A stretch of 64,000 nucleotides of DNA from Amycolatopsis japonica (GCF_000732925.1 NZ_CP008953.1:3596001-3660000), one strand, 5' to 3'; shown: positions 1 through 10,491, numbered from the stretch's first letter. The notes: a model not told the origin generated them from the letters alone. Numbers and translations: made by a program.

Positions 1-443
1 CCGGCTTCCCGAAGACCTCCGGCGGGCACGGCATGCACGTCTACGTTCGGATCGAACCGCGATGGGGTTTCCAGGAGGTGCGCCGGGCGGCGCTCGCCTT
101 CGCGCACGAGGTCGAGCGGCGGATGCCTGACGAGGTGACCACGACCTGGTGGCGCAAGGACCGCGATCCCTCGAAGCTGTTCGTGGACTACAACCAGAAT
201 GCCCGTGACCACACCATCGCGAGTGCGTACTCGGTCCGCGGCGTGCCGGAAGCCGTCGTCTCGACCCCGATCCGCTGGGACGAGGTGGACGACGTCGAGC
301 CCCGCGACTTCACGATCGCCACCGTGCCCGCGCGTTTCGCCGAACTCGGCGACCTGCACGCGGGCATCGACGACACGGCGTACTCGCTCGACACCCTGCT
401 CGAATGGGCCGATCGCGACGGCCTCGATACCGACGGCGAGTGA
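1..443 (+). CDS. LigD-type polymerase domain protein, 3' end only
   Basis: The reading frame is open from the window edge (first full codon at base 3) to TGA at 441-443, so the start lies outside. The visible part begins GFPKTSGGHGMHVYVRI, which matches the conserved PKTSGG-[HK]-G-[LM]-H-V-Y block of the primase-polymerase (PolDom) domain of bacterial ligase D. It continues with TTWWRKDRDPSKLFVDYNQN and a YSVRG-PEAVVSTPI-W-E segment typical of the same domain. This family adds nucleotides to broken ends during non-homologous end joining. No ligase or nuclease domain follows, so this is either a stand-alone PolDom protein or the C-terminal part of a longer LigD. It faces the UvrA-like gene; the IS110 element lies between them. 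Confidence 0.85.
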   Translation, partial: GFPKTSGGHGMHVYVRIEPRWGFQEVRRAALAFAHEVERRMPDEVTTTWWRKDRDPSKLFVDYNQNARDHTIASAYSVRGVPEAVVSTPIRWDEVDDVEPRDFTIATVPARFAELGDLHAGIDDTAYSLDTLLEWADRDGLDTDGE

Positions 444-509
444 CCCCTTGCCGCATTTAGAGGACTAAATGCGGGAAGGCGTGGGCCTTGCCCGGTGGCG
501 TTGCGAAAG

Positions 510-748
510 CCACAGTGATGATGATGTGTGTGGATGGAGTTCTGGCGGGGTCTGGCTCGGAAAGCCACTGACGCCCTGGTTGGGGTTGTCTTGCGAAAGA
601 TCTGCCGGCTCGTGCTGGGTCTCTGTTCATGCACGTGACCAGGCCGGGGATGTGACTTGATAGGAGCCTGTGCCACCAGGACACCCATCACTGTGTTGTC
701 CATCCCGGCCCGGTACGTGCCATCCGTTCAACCCGATCGAGACACGGA
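510..748 (+). ncRNA. Candidate IS110 bridge (seeker) RNA region
   Basis: IS110 elements encode a guide RNA in the non-coding end next to the recombinase gene. Here the 240 bases before the transposase can fold into separate stem-loops. GGCG (544-547) and CGCC (572-575) enclose TGGCT (553-557) and AGCCA (563-567), with the loop carrying CGGAA. CCGGGGATG (644-652) can pair with CATCCCGG (701-708). The first loop region reads CGGAAAGCCACTG, similar to the left junction GCGAAAGCCACAG, as a target guide might. The folding was done by eye. Exact RNA ends and guide assignments are not established. Confidence 0.45.
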
Positions 749-1837
749 ATGGCAGTGACCAGGATGACCGATCAGCAGCATGCCGTCGACACGACCCTGG
801 TGACCGGCGGGGTCGATACCCATAAGGACACCCACACCGCCGCCGCGCTGGATCACCTCGGGCGGTGTCTGGGGACCCGCACGTTCCCGGCCACCACGGC
901 CGGATACACGGCTCTGCTGGCCTGGTTGGGCGGGTTTGGCGTGGTCACCGGGGTGGGTGTCGAGGGCACCGGTTCCTACGGCGCCGGGCTGGCCCGCCAC
1001 CTGGCCGCCGAGGACGTCACGGTGGTGGAGGTCAACCAGCCCGACCGGCACACCCGCCGCCGCGCAGGGAAAACCGATGCCCAGGACGCGATCAACGCCG
1101 CCCGCGCCGTGCTGTCCGGTCAGGCCGGCACGACCCCGAAAGCAGGCACTGGCCCCGCCGCGGCGATCTCCGCACTGCGCACAGCACTCAACGGAGCGGT
1201 CAAGTCCCGCACCGCCGCGCTCAACCAGCTCGACGCCCTGATCGTCACCGCCCCCGCGGCGCTGCGCGAAACCCTCACCCCGCTCACCGGCACCACCTTG
1301 ATCACCACCTGCGCCCGGCTCCGCCCCGGCACCGACCTCACCGACCCGCGCACCGCCGTCAAAACCGCGCTACGCCGCCTCGCCCGCCGCATCCAGCACC
1401 TCACCGACGAAATCACCGACACCAAAACAGAACTGGCCACCCTGACCCGGCAGGCACTGCCCGCCACCACCGCCCTGTTCGGCGTCGGCCCCGACACCGC
1501 CGCGCAACTCCTGACCACCGCCGGCGACAACCCCGACCGCATCACCACTGAAGCCCGCTTCGCGCACCTCTGCGGCGCCGCACCCATCCACGCCAGCAGC
1601 GGCCGCACCACCCGCCACCGCCTCAACCGCGGCGGCGACCGCCACGCCAACGCCGCCCTCTACCGCATCGCCATCGTCCGCATGCGCCACTGCCCCAGCA
1701 CCCGCGCCTACGTCGAACGACGCACCACCGAAGGACTCCCCAAACGCCACATCATCCGCTGCCTCAAACGCTACATAGCCCGCGAAATCCACCAAGCCCT
1801 CATCGCAGACCTCGCCACCCTCACCCACACCCCTTGA
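749..1837 (+). CDS. IS110-family transposase (DEDD recombinase)
   Basis: This 362-residue protein catalyses excision and insertion of the surrounding element. The N-terminal RuvC-like domain shows the four acidic residues D23 (GVDTHKD), E72 (GVEGTGSYG), D110 and D113 (KTDAQDA). The C-terminal transposase_20 domain carries the GVGPDTAAQLL segment and HASSGRTTRHRLNRGGDR, which contains the serine motif used with the guide RNA. Length is normal for the family and there is no frameshift, so the element may be active. The start at 749 has only a weak ribosome site; ATG 764 is an alternative. The CDS is flanked by the putative guide RNA. Confidence 0.93.
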   Translation: MAVTRMTDQQHAVDTTLVTGGVDTHKDTHTAAALDHLGRCLGTRTFPATTAGYTALLAWLGGFGVVTGVGVEGTGSYGAGLARHLAAEDVTVVEVNQPDRHTRRRAGKTDAQDAINAARAVLSGQAGTTPKAGTGPAAAISALRTALNGAVKSRTAALNQLDALIVTAPAALRETLTPLTGTTLITTCARLRPGTDLTDPRTAVKTALRRLARRIQHLTDEITDTKTELATLTRQALPATTALFGVGPDTAAQLLTTAGDNPDRITTEARFAHLCGAAPIHASSGRTTRHRLNRGGDRHANAALYRIAIVRMRHCPSTRAYVERRTTEGLPKRHIIRCLKRYIAREIHQALIADLATLTHTP

Positions 1838-1951
1838 CATCAATAGGAGCATCTTTCGCAACCTTCAACGTTGCGAAAGTGGCTTTCGCGACGCGTGCGA
1901 TCCCGTGCCTTCCCGCATTTAGAGGACTAAATGCGGCAAGGGGGCAGGGGG

Positions 1952-4336
<2,385 letters not shown>

Positions 4337-4433
4337 CGTTTCTCCATCCTCATGGGGGCCGCGTGACGTTCCGTCAGCCTCACCGGGCTCGATCTAACCA
4401 GCTTCGAGCCGTTCGTCTTCGACGACGATCACG

Positions 4434-4997
4434 CTAGGTGAGTTCGGGGGCCTTCCGCTTCTCGATTCCTGATCCGTCTTCCCGGAGCAGGGGAGCGACG
4501 AGCTTCTCGCCCTCGGGCCACGGCCCGTGCGCTCCGGTGAGGTGTCCGACGAGACCGATGTCCGCGAATCCGGCGCCCCAGACCCCGGCGAAGTACCGGG
4601 CGCGGGCCGGGGTCATCCAGCGGTCGTTCGCGCTCGCGGCGACGACGGCGGGGAAGGGGAGGCGGAGGCGGGGGATCGGGGCGAACCCGGCCAGCGCGGG
4701 TTCGGGGTTCTCCTCGACGTCGGGCGGCGTGACGAACAGGGCGCCGCGCACTGGCCGGTCGCCCCCGGCCGCGAGCCAGTGCAGCACGGTCAGGCAGCCG
4801 AGACTGTGCGCCACCAGCACCGGAGGATCGGCCGCTTCCGCGATCGCCTCGTCCAGCCGGGCGACCCAGTCCTCGCGGACGGGTGAGTCCCAGTCGTCCT
4901 GGACGAACCTTTTCGAACCCGGGTAACGGTCGAGCCAGACGGACTGCCAGTCCCCGGGCTCGGGACCGAACCAGCCGTCGGCGAAGAGCAAGGTCAT
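4434..4997 (-). CDS. RBBP9/YdeN-type serine hydrolase
   Basis: A 187-residue cytoplasmic alpha/beta hydrolase of the small RBBP9/YdeN group. The nucleophile elbow is AHSLGCLT. The acid residue is probably in SANDRWM and the histidine in GAHGPWPEG, the usual order of the triad. A DGWFGPEPGDWQSVWLDRY start with its DW-SP motif is characteristic of the family. Substrates of these hydrolases are mostly unknown. Only 12 bases separate it from the upstream Lrp/AsnC regulator on the same strand, so the two are probably co-transcribed. Confidence 0.85.
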   Translation of the reverse strand: MTLLFADGWFGPEPGDWQSVWLDRYPGSKRFVQDDWDSPVREDWVARLDEAIAEAADPPVLVAHSLGCLTVLHWLAAGGDRPVRGALFVTPPDVEENPEPALAGFAPIPRLRLPFPAVVAASANDRWMTPARARYFAGVWGAGFADIGLVGHLTGAHGPWPEGEKLVAPLLREDGSGIEKRKAPELT

Positions 4998-5009
4998 GGG
5001 CCCCAGTAT

Positions 5010-5513
5010 TCAGACGCTCCAGCCCTCGCTCTTGGTCGCCTTCAGGTAGTCCTCGACCGGCGGCCCGACCGGCCTGCCCTCGTACTGCGTCGACAGCACC
5101 ACCGACGACCTGATCTCGCCGTGTTTGCCCAGCCGTTCGAAGAGGCCTTCGAGATGTTCGAGCGATACGGCCCGCACCTTCAGCATGGTGCAGCGGTCTC
5201 CGCTGAGCCGGTGCAGTTCGACCACCTCGGGGTAGTCCTCCGACTTGCTGGTGCGCAGCAGACAGCTGCCCAGCGAGCAGCGCATCTCGACGAACGCCTG
5301 CAGGCCGTACCCGGCGCGGTGCGCGTCCACCTGGGCGCGATACCCGGTGATGACACCCGCCTCCTCCAGCCGCCGGACCCGTTCGGCGACGGCGGGCGCC
5401 GAGAGGTTCACGCGGCGGCCCAGTTCCTTGAACGAGAGCCGGCCGTCGGCCTGGAGTGTTTCGAGGAGCCGCCAGTCGAGGTCGTCCAGCGCCCTTTCCG
5501 ATCGTAAGGTCAT
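5010..5513 (-). CDS. Lrp/AsnC-family transcription regulator
   Basis: A 167-residue regulator. Residues 10-60 form the AsnC winged helix (LDDLDWRLLETLQADGRLSF, then LGRRVNLSAPAVAERVRRLE), followed by GVITGYRA and a C-terminal ligand-sensing RAM domain (HRLSGDRCTMLKV). The ATG at 5513 was chosen because it gives the family length and the sequence upstream is non-coding; GGAAGG lies about 12 bases before it. It is divergent from the MFS exporter at 5607, and such Lrp-type regulators often control the adjacent exporter. The effector is unknown. Confidence 0.9.
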   Translation of the reverse strand: MTLRSERALDDLDWRLLETLQADGRLSFKELGRRVNLSAPAVAERVRRLEEAGVITGYRAQVDAHRAGYGLQAFVEMRCSLGSCLLRTSKSEDYPEVVELHRLSGDRCTMLKVRAVSLEHLEGLFERLGKHGEIRSSVVLSTQYEGRPVGPPVEDYLKATKSEGWSV

Positions 5514-5606
5514 CGCGCCCGGATTCCTTCCATGATGCGCCTCGCACCCCCGCGAGGCCTTCGTCAGCCTATTCGCCGCGGCGCCGGGAATCCCTAGGTT
5601 TGAATC

Positions 5607-6791
5607 ATGAAACCGATGTTCGCGCTCTTCATGGGCGTCGCCTGTCTCAGCACCGCGGTCGTCGGCCTGTCCACCACGGCCGCGTTGATCATGGTCGAGC
5701 ACGCAGGCGCGGCGTGGAGCGGGTTGCCGAGCGCCGTGCTGGTACTCGGTTCCGCCATGGGTTCGCTGTCGTCGGGAGCGCTGGCCGCGCGGTTCGGGAG
5801 GCGCCTCGTCCTGGTGCTGCTGTACGGGGCCGCGGTGACGGGCGCGCTGGTCTCGTTCGCCGGTGTGCTCGGAGGATCCGTGCTCGCGCTGGTGGCGGGG
5901 ATGCCCTTGATCGGCTTCGGCAACAGCGGGGCGCAGCTCTCCCGGTACACCGCGGCCGACCTGTCGCCCGAGCACCGCAAGGGTTTCGCACTGTCCACAA
6001 TGGTCTGGGCGGGGACGGTCGGCGCGGTCGCGGGGCCCGCCCTGATCGCGCCCGCCGCGGCGAGGGCGGAAGCCGTCGATCTTCCCGCTTTGTCCGGTCC
6101 GATCGCGGCGGGTGCGATCGTCGTGGCCATCGCCGTGGTCGCCGTCGCCACCCTGCCGCGAGGCCTCGCCGTCCCGGCGGAGGGCGCACCCGAGCGGGAG
6201 CGGATGTCCGTGCGGAACCCCGCCGTCCTCGGGCCGCTCGTGGCGATGGTCGGCGCGCAGCTGGCGATGGTGGCGGTGATGACGATGACCCCGGTCCAGT
6301 TGCACGAGCACGGCCAAGGTCTCGACGTCGTCGGCTGGGTGCTGAGCGCCCATCTGGTCGGGATGTTCGCGCTGGCGCCGTTGTCCGGCTGGATCGCCGA
6401 CCGCTGGGGCGGCCGCGCGGCCATCCTCGGCGGGATCGGGACGCTCACCGTCGCGGCGGTCACCGTGATCGGCGCCCCCGATTCGCATCACGTGGGAATC
6501 CCGGTCGCACTGTTCCTGCTGGGCTACGGCTGGAACCTGGTCTTCGTCGGCGGCAGCAGCATGCTCAGCCGCGATCTCCCGGCCGCCCAGCGGTCGAGGG
6601 CGCAGGGCACGGTCGACGCCTTCGTCTGGGGGACTTCGGCCGGGGCGAGCCTGCTCGCCGGGCAGCTGTTCGGCCTGGGTGGCTACGTCCTGGTCGGCGT
6701 CGCGGGGGGTCTGTGCGCCCTCGCCCCGCTCGCGGTGCTAGCCCGGCGGCCGGTCGTGCGGGAGCCCGGTGAAAAAGCCGGGCTCCGCTGA
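5607..6791 (+). CDS. MFS transporter
   Basis: A 394-residue integral membrane protein with about twelve hydrophobic segments. The MFS signature between helices 2 and 3 is visible as GALAARFGRRLVL, and a second copy after the middle loop reads GWIADRWGGRAA. The charged central loop lies around residues 190-205. It is divergent from the Lrp/AsnC regulator with a 93-base gap that should hold both promoters. The substrate cannot be read from sequence; efflux of a small metabolite or drug is the usual role. A hairpin overlaps the stop codon. Confidence 0.85.
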   Translation: MKPMFALFMGVACLSTAVVGLSTTAALIMVEHAGAAWSGLPSAVLVLGSAMGSLSSGALAARFGRRLVLVLLYGAAVTGALVSFAGVLGGSVLALVAGMPLIGFGNSGAQLSRYTAADLSPEHRKGFALSTMVWAGTVGAVAGPALIAPAAARAEAVDLPALSGPIAAGAIVVAIAVVAVATLPRGLAVPAEGAPERERMSVRNPAVLGPLVAMVGAQLAMVAVMTMTPVQLHEHGQGLDVVGWVLSAHLVGMFALAPLSGWIADRWGGRAAILGGIGTLTVAAVTVIGAPDSHHVGIPVALFLLGYGWNLVFVGGSSMLSRDLPAAQRSRAQGTVDAFVWGTSAGASLLAGQLFGLGGYVLVGVAGGLCALAPLAVLARRPVVREPGEKAGLR

Positions 6792-6807
6792 TCTGCGAAA
6801 GCCCGGC
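6777..6807 (+). terminator. Hairpin at the end of the MFS gene
   Basis: GCCGGGCT (6777-6784) and AGCCCGGC (6800-6807) form an 8-base-pair perfect stem around the stop codon of the transporter. There is no strong T-run, as is common in actinomycete terminators. Confidence 0.45.
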
Positions 6808-6929
6808 GCAGCCGTCATACTGCTTCACTCCGACGCGAACGAACCCGTGATGACGCAGATCACGTGGGTGACCGATTCGGAGGGTCCTAGGGTGAAAGCA
6901 CACAAGGTGCGGGAGATCGGGGGTGCACG

Positions 6930-7118
6930 ATGAGCGAGTTCGCGGTGAATCTGCGGGACCGGGTACGGCAGGCGAGGGAGGACGTTCAGATCGCCAAGCA
7001 GGCCTCTGACGAGGACCGGGCCTCGGCCGTCGGCGCCGATCTGGCCAACCTGGAGCGACTGGCCGCCGAACACGGGGTCGACCTGCCGGAGCAGGCCTCG
7101 GGGGACAACCGGGCGTGA
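6930..7118 (+). CDS. Small conserved hypothetical protein
   Basis: A 62-residue, charged, probably helical protein beginning MSEFAVNLRDRVRQAREDVQ and ending ASGDNRA. GGGGG lies 6 bases before the ATG. It has no signal peptide or membrane segment, and the alternation of charged and hydrophobic residues suggests a short coiled coil. It lies just upstream of the polyamine operon, with 44 bases before the decarboxylase start, and may share its promoter. I do not recognise a named family. Confidence 0.6.
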   Translation: MSEFAVNLRDRVRQAREDVQIAKQASDEDRASAVGADLANLERLAAEHGVDLPEQASGDNRA

Positions 7119-7162
7119 CCCGGGTTCCAGGCCGGTGATCGGCCTTTGACACCCTGGGGCGT

Positions 7163-8305
7163 GTGACCGAAAGCCTGAACCGGATCCGCGCCTTCCTGGC
7201 GGATCGCGAGCCGCCGACGCCGTGCCTGGTCGTCGACACCGACCTGGTCGCGGAGCGTGCGGCCGCGGTCTCGGCGGCTTTCCCGGGTGCGCTGATCCGT
7301 TACGCGGTCAAGGCGAACCCGGCTCCCGAGGTACTCGACGCGGTGGCGTCGACCGGCGCAGGATTCGACGTGGCGGGTACGGCGGAGATCGAGCTGTGCC
7401 TGTCCCGGGGCGCGCGGCCGGCGGAACTGGCGTACGGCAACACGATCAAGAAACCGGCGGACATCGCCTTCGCCTATGCGCGCGGAGTCCGTGAATTCAC
7501 CACGGACTCCGCCGGCGATCTGGCGAATCTGGCCGAGCACGCGCCCGGTTCGCTGGTCTCGGTCCGCCTGCTCACCGGCGGCCCGGACTCGGTCACGCCG
7601 TTCGGCCACAAGTTCGGCTGCGAACCGGCGGTGGCCGCGGCACTGCTCCGCCAGGCCGTGGAAGCCGGGCTGCGCCCGGGAATCGCGTTCCATGTCGGCT
7701 CGCAGCAGCCGGATCCGGCCGCCTGGGAGATCGGGATCGCGACCGCGGCCAAGGTCGCCGCCGAGGCCGGCGTCGTACTGGAGCGGTTGAACATCGGGGG
7801 CGGTTTCGCCACCGAGCACCGGGAGCCCGTGCCGTCGCTGACGGACTACGCGGCGGCGATCCACGCCGCCCTCCGCGAGCATCTCCCGGAGCCGGAACTG
7901 CTGCTGGAGCCGGGCCGGGTGATCGTCGCCGACGCCGGGCTGATCAGGACCGAAGTCGTCCTCGTGACCACTCGCGCGGCCGCCGACGAACGCCGCTGGG
8001 TCTATCTCGACGTCGGCAGGTACAACGGAATGGCGGAGTGCGAGAACGAAGCCGTCGCGTATCGGCTGGAGCCCGTCGGCGTCAAGGGACCGCAAGGACC
8101 GGTGGTCCTCGCGGGGCCGACCTGCGATGGTGACGACGTGTTGTACCAGCGGACGCCGTGCGCGCTGCCGAGGTCGTTGAAGGCGGGCGACCGGCTGGAC
8201 ATCCCGGGCACCGGGGCGTACACCGCCAGCTATTCTTCCGTCGCTTTCAACGGAATCGAGCCGTTGCGCACCTATTGTGTGGGGAGGTTCGCCGATGCCG
8301 GCTGA
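7163..8305 (+). CDS. PLP-dependent ornithine/lysine-type decarboxylase
   Basis: A 380-residue fold-type III PLP enzyme. RYAVKAN holds the lysine that forms the aldimine (K50). HVGSQ, the glycine-rich NIGGGF loop and EPGR bind the cofactor phosphate. GPTCDGDDVLY carries the cysteine-aspartate motif of ornithine-type decarboxylases. The product would be a diamine (putrescine from ornithine, or cadaverine from lysine). Its position in front of speD and speE makes ornithine decarboxylation the best guess. The GTG at 7163 was chosen with CTGGGG upstream. Its last 11 bases overlap the start of speD. Confidence 0.87.
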   Translation: MTESLNRIRAFLADREPPTPCLVVDTDLVAERAAAVSAAFPGALIRYAVKANPAPEVLDAVASTGAGFDVAGTAEIELCLSRGARPAELAYGNTIKKPADIAFAYARGVREFTTDSAGDLANLAEHAPGSLVSVRLLTGGPDSVTPFGHKFGCEPAVAAALLRQAVEAGLRPGIAFHVGSQQPDPAAWEIGIATAAKVAAEAGVVLERLNIGGGFATEHREPVPSLTDYAAAIHAALREHLPEPELLLEPGRVIVADAGLIRTEVVLVTTRAAADERRWVYLDVGRYNGMAECENEAVAYRLEPVGVKGPQGPVVLAGPTCDGDDVLYQRTPCALPRSLKAGDRLDIPGTGAYTASYSSVAFNGIEPLRTYCVGRFADAG

Positions 8306-8666
8306 AGAACCACTCGTCGGCCGGTTCGCCGGCCGCCACGTACTCGCGGAGTTCGAGGGGATCGAGCCGTCGTTGCTCGACGACGCCGTACTCCTCAAGA
8401 AGACCCTCGCCGAAGCGGTGACCGAGGCGGGGGCGACGGTCTGCGAGGTCGTGTCGCATTCCTTCGCCCCGCAAGGGGTCACGGTGCTCGCGCTGCTGGC
8501 CGAATCACACGCGTCGGTGCACACCTATCCGGAGATCGGCTCGGTGTTCGTCGACGTGTTCACCTGCGGGGACCGGGCGGATCCGGAGCGCGCGGTCGCG
8601 CTGCTGGCGAAGATGCTGGGCGCCGGCACCGTCCGGATGTCCACTGTGGAACGAGGAGAGAACTGA
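8295..8666 (+). CDS. speD: S-adenosylmethionine decarboxylase proenzyme
   Basis: A 123-residue class 1B SpeD that self-cleaves to form a pyruvoyl cofactor and makes decarboxylated SAM for spermidine synthesis. The cleavage block reads ESHASVHTYPE, so cutting should fall between E70 and S71. The conserved histidine (VSHSF) and cysteine (VFTCG) that help catalysis are present. ATG 8295 was chosen because GGGGAGG stands 7 bases before it. It overlaps the decarboxylase by 11 bases and shares one base with the speE start, so the three genes are translationally coupled. Confidence 0.93.
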   Translation: MPAEEPLVGRFAGRHVLAEFEGIEPSLLDDAVLLKKTLAEAVTEAGATVCEVVSHSFAPQGVTVLALLAESHASVHTYPEIGSVFVDVFTCGDRADPERAVALLAKMLGAGTVRMSTVERGEN

Positions 8667-9526
8667 TGGCGCAGCGAGTGATCGTCGAGCCGATGGGCGC
8701 GGGGCTCACCCGGAACTGGGACGTCGAGGAGGTCCTGTTCGAGGGCCGCACCGCGTTCCAGAACGTCCTCATCGGACGGACCGCGCAGGGGGTCTCGCTC
8801 TTCTGCGACGACGAACGGCAAAGCACCGAGCTGAGCCAGCTCGTCTACCACGAGGCGCTGATGGTGCCGACGCTGCTGCTCGCCGAACGTGTCGAGCGGG
8901 TGCTGATCATCGGGTCCAGCGAAGGAGTCGCGTCCCAGCTCGCCGTCGCGGCCGGGGCGGAGGTGGTCGACCACGTCGACATCGACGCCGAAGCGGTGCG
9001 TGTCTGCGCCGAGCATCTTCCGTACGGCTACACCCTCGACGATCTCGCCCGTGCCGAACGCGGGGAGGGGAAGGTCCGTGTCCACTACCGCGACGGCTGG
9101 GAGTTCCTCGCCGAAGCCCGGGAGCGCGGCGACTCCTACGACGTGGTCGTGATCGACCTGCCGGACGAGAACGACGATCCGGCGGCGCAGCACAACCGCC
9201 TGTACGGAACCGACTTCCTGGCGAGGTGCACGGCGCTGCTCACCGACGGTGGCGTGGTCGGCTGTCAGGCCGGCTGCCCGACGCTGTGGCGCAACCAGAC
9301 GCTGAGCACGGCGTGGCGCCGGTTCACCGAGTCGTTCGGGACCGTGCTCTACTACGGTTCGGACGAGCATGAGTGGGCCTTCCTGACCGGCAGGGCCGAC
9401 GCGCTCGCCGATCCCGGCGCCCTCGTCGCGGAAAGGATCGGCAAGGCGGGGATCGGGGAGTCTACTTTGGACGAAGACGCGCTGAAGGCGAACACGGTGC
9501 CGCCGTTTTCCTTGCGGAGCCACTGA
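8666..9526 (+). CDS. speE: Spermidine synthase-like aminopropyltransferase
   Basis: A 286-residue protein of the spermidine synthase family, with the Rossmann motif VLIIGSSEG and the acidic DHVDIDAEAV strand that binds the SAM moiety. The catalytic region reads VVVIDLPDENDDPAAQHNRLY in place of the more common D-S-[ST]-D-P, a DLPDE variant seen in some bacterial homologues. The GCQAGCPTLW segment corresponds to the substrate-side strand. ATG 8666 overlaps the speD stop, with GAGGAGAG in front. Product specificity (spermidine or an analogue) is inferred from the operon. Confidence 0.9.
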   Translation: MAQRVIVEPMGAGLTRNWDVEEVLFEGRTAFQNVLIGRTAQGVSLFCDDERQSTELSQLVYHEALMVPTLLLAERVERVLIIGSSEGVASQLAVAAGAEVVDHVDIDAEAVRVCAEHLPYGYTLDDLARAERGEGKVRVHYRDGWEFLAEARERGDSYDVVVIDLPDENDDPAAQHNRLYGTDFLARCTALLTDGGVVGCQAGCPTLWRNQTLSTAWRRFTESFGTVLYYGSDEHEWAFLTGRADALADPGALVAERIGKAGIGESTLDEDALKANTVPPFSLRSH

Positions 9527-9529
9527 GAA

Positions 9530-9553
9530 CCCGGCGAGCGTTTCCCCGCCGGG
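9530..9553 (+). terminator. Terminator of the polyamine operon
   Basis: CCCGGCG (9530-9536) pairs with CGCCGGG (9547-9553) directly after the speE stop, a short GC-rich stem with a 10-base loop. Confidence 0.5.
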
Positions 9554-9607
9554 ATCGCCGGTCGTCGCTGTGCGTGGCGCTCGGTCACAGGATCCTCCAT
9601 CTGGTCG

Positions 9608-10363
9608 TTGCCGGGTGTCGCGGTGCGGGCCAGAATTCCTCTAGTGGGTAGCTGGGACACGGAAATCGCCGCCAGAGCGGACAGAGAGCCCGCGGTCTGT
9701 GCCGCGTTCGCGAGTTTGACCGCGAGCGTCACGGAAGATCTCGGGCCGGACCGGGTCGTGGACACCCTGTCCAGCGAATGCTCACGACTGCTGCCGATCG
9801 ATTCCACCGAGGTCTTCCTGCCAGGTCTGAAACTGCAACGCCCTCCCGCGGTGGCGGAGGAAGGGCCCGCGCTCGAATCCTTCGAAACCGGGAAGGACAT
9901 CGCCGTACACGACCTCTCCGCCGAGGTCTCGCGCTGGCCGGGTTACGTCGCCAGGATGGCAGGGCAAGGCTTCGCCGCGGTTTCCGCGCTTCCGTTGCGG
10001 GCGATGGATGAAACCGTCGGTTCGATCGCCTTCCTCAGCGCCGAAACCGTCGTGCTGAGCGTCGAGGACCACCGGCTGGGCCGTGCGCTCGCCGACGTCG
10101 CCACGCTGTGCCTTCTGCAGCAGCGGGAATTGCGGCATTACCGGACGCTGTCGGAACAGTTGCAGAAGGCGCTCGACAGCAGGGTCGTCATCGAGCAGGC
10201 GAAGGGTATGCTCGCCGAACGCGCCGGTATCGACCTCGGCACCGCATTCCACCGCATGCGTTCCTTCGCCCGCGGTTCGAACAAGAAGCTGGCGGACGTC
10301 GCACGCGGCGTCGTCGAAGGAACACTGGACACCCGGAAACTTCTCCGGCCGCGAAACCGGTGA
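9608..10363 (+). CDS. GAF-ANTAR antitermination regulator
   Basis: About 240-251 residues. The GAF domain occupies roughly residues 30-170 (VTEDLGPDRVVDTLS, ALPLRAMDETVGSIAFLS). It is followed by an ANTAR RNA-binding helix bundle (LQKALDSRVVIEQAKGMLAE, then AFHRMRSFARGSNKKLADVA). ANTAR proteins bind paired hexaloop RNA hairpins and prevent transcription termination. The start is uncertain: TTG 9608 and GTG 9644 are both possible and neither has a clear ribosome site. It is the first of several signalling genes in this region. Its RNA targets are unknown. Confidence 0.85.
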   Translation: MPGVAVRARIPLVGSWDTEIAARADREPAVCAAFASLTASVTEDLGPDRVVDTLSSECSRLLPIDSTEVFLPGLKLQRPPAVAEEGPALESFETGKDIAVHDLSAEVSRWPGYVARMAGQGFAAVSALPLRAMDETVGSIAFLSAETVVLSVEDHRLGRALADVATLCLLQQRELRHYRTLSEQLQKALDSRVVIEQAKGMLAERAGIDLGTAFHRMRSFARGSNKKLADVARGVVEGTLDTRKLLRPRNR

Positions 10364-10392
10364 CCACTGTCGAAAGGGCCGTTGGTCACCGG
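10357..10392 (+). terminator. Terminator after the GAF-ANTAR gene
   Basis: CCGGTGACCA (10357-10366) and TGGTCACCGG (10383-10392) form a perfect 10-base-pair stem that includes the stop codon. The loop contains GGGCCGTT, so the right half also resembles a DosR box (GTGACCAACGGCCC on the opposite strand) upstream of pspAB. Confidence 0.5.
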
Positions 10393-10491
10393 AACCGATG
10401 ACTTGTCCCCGGCAACGCGCGACCGTGCGGCCCTAGGGCGCGAGGACGAAATGGGAAAGGCTTCACCCAGAATGAAAGGTGCGGTGAAGTC

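Larger units (their letters stand above)
510..1879 (+). mobile_element. IS110-family insertion sequence
   Basis: A DEDD transposase gene with about 240 bases of non-coding sequence in front and a very short 3' flank is the normal IS110 layout. The exact ends are uncertain because the 11-base sequence CGTTGCGAAAG is present at both junctions (499-509 and 1869-1879); the element is what lies between, with one copy shared with the target. There are no long terminal inverted repeats, as expected for IS110. An internal TTGCGAAAGAT at 591-601 has an inverted match near the right end (CTTTCGCAA at 1853-1861). Insertion into palindromic repeats is a known habit of this family. Confidence 0.75.
444..1951. 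repeat. Composite inverted repeat split by an IS110 element
   Basis: Between the convergent polymerase and UvrA-like genes the sequence has mirrored layers. Hairpins with arms CCGCATTTAG and CTAAATGCGG around AGGA lie at 451-474 and 1913-1936. Outside them are CCCCTTG (444-450) and CAAGGGG (1937-1943). Inside them are GGGAAGGC (473-480) and GCCTTCCC (1908-1915). At the centre, CGTTGCGAAAG occurs at 499-509 and again at 1869-1879, followed on the right by TGG and CTTTCGCGACG. Removing the element restores a central hairpin nested inside the two AGGA hairpins. The resident sequence was probably a palindromic intergenic element, possibly a bidirectional terminator, into whose apex the IS inserted. 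The layers are seen directly; the order of events is inferred. Confidence 0.7.

Noticed and set aside
188..703. Long minus-strand reading frame across the polymerase end and IS left flank
   Set aside because: It runs antisense to a clear PolDom gene and through the palindromes, with no recognisable motif; frames of this kind are expected at this GC content.
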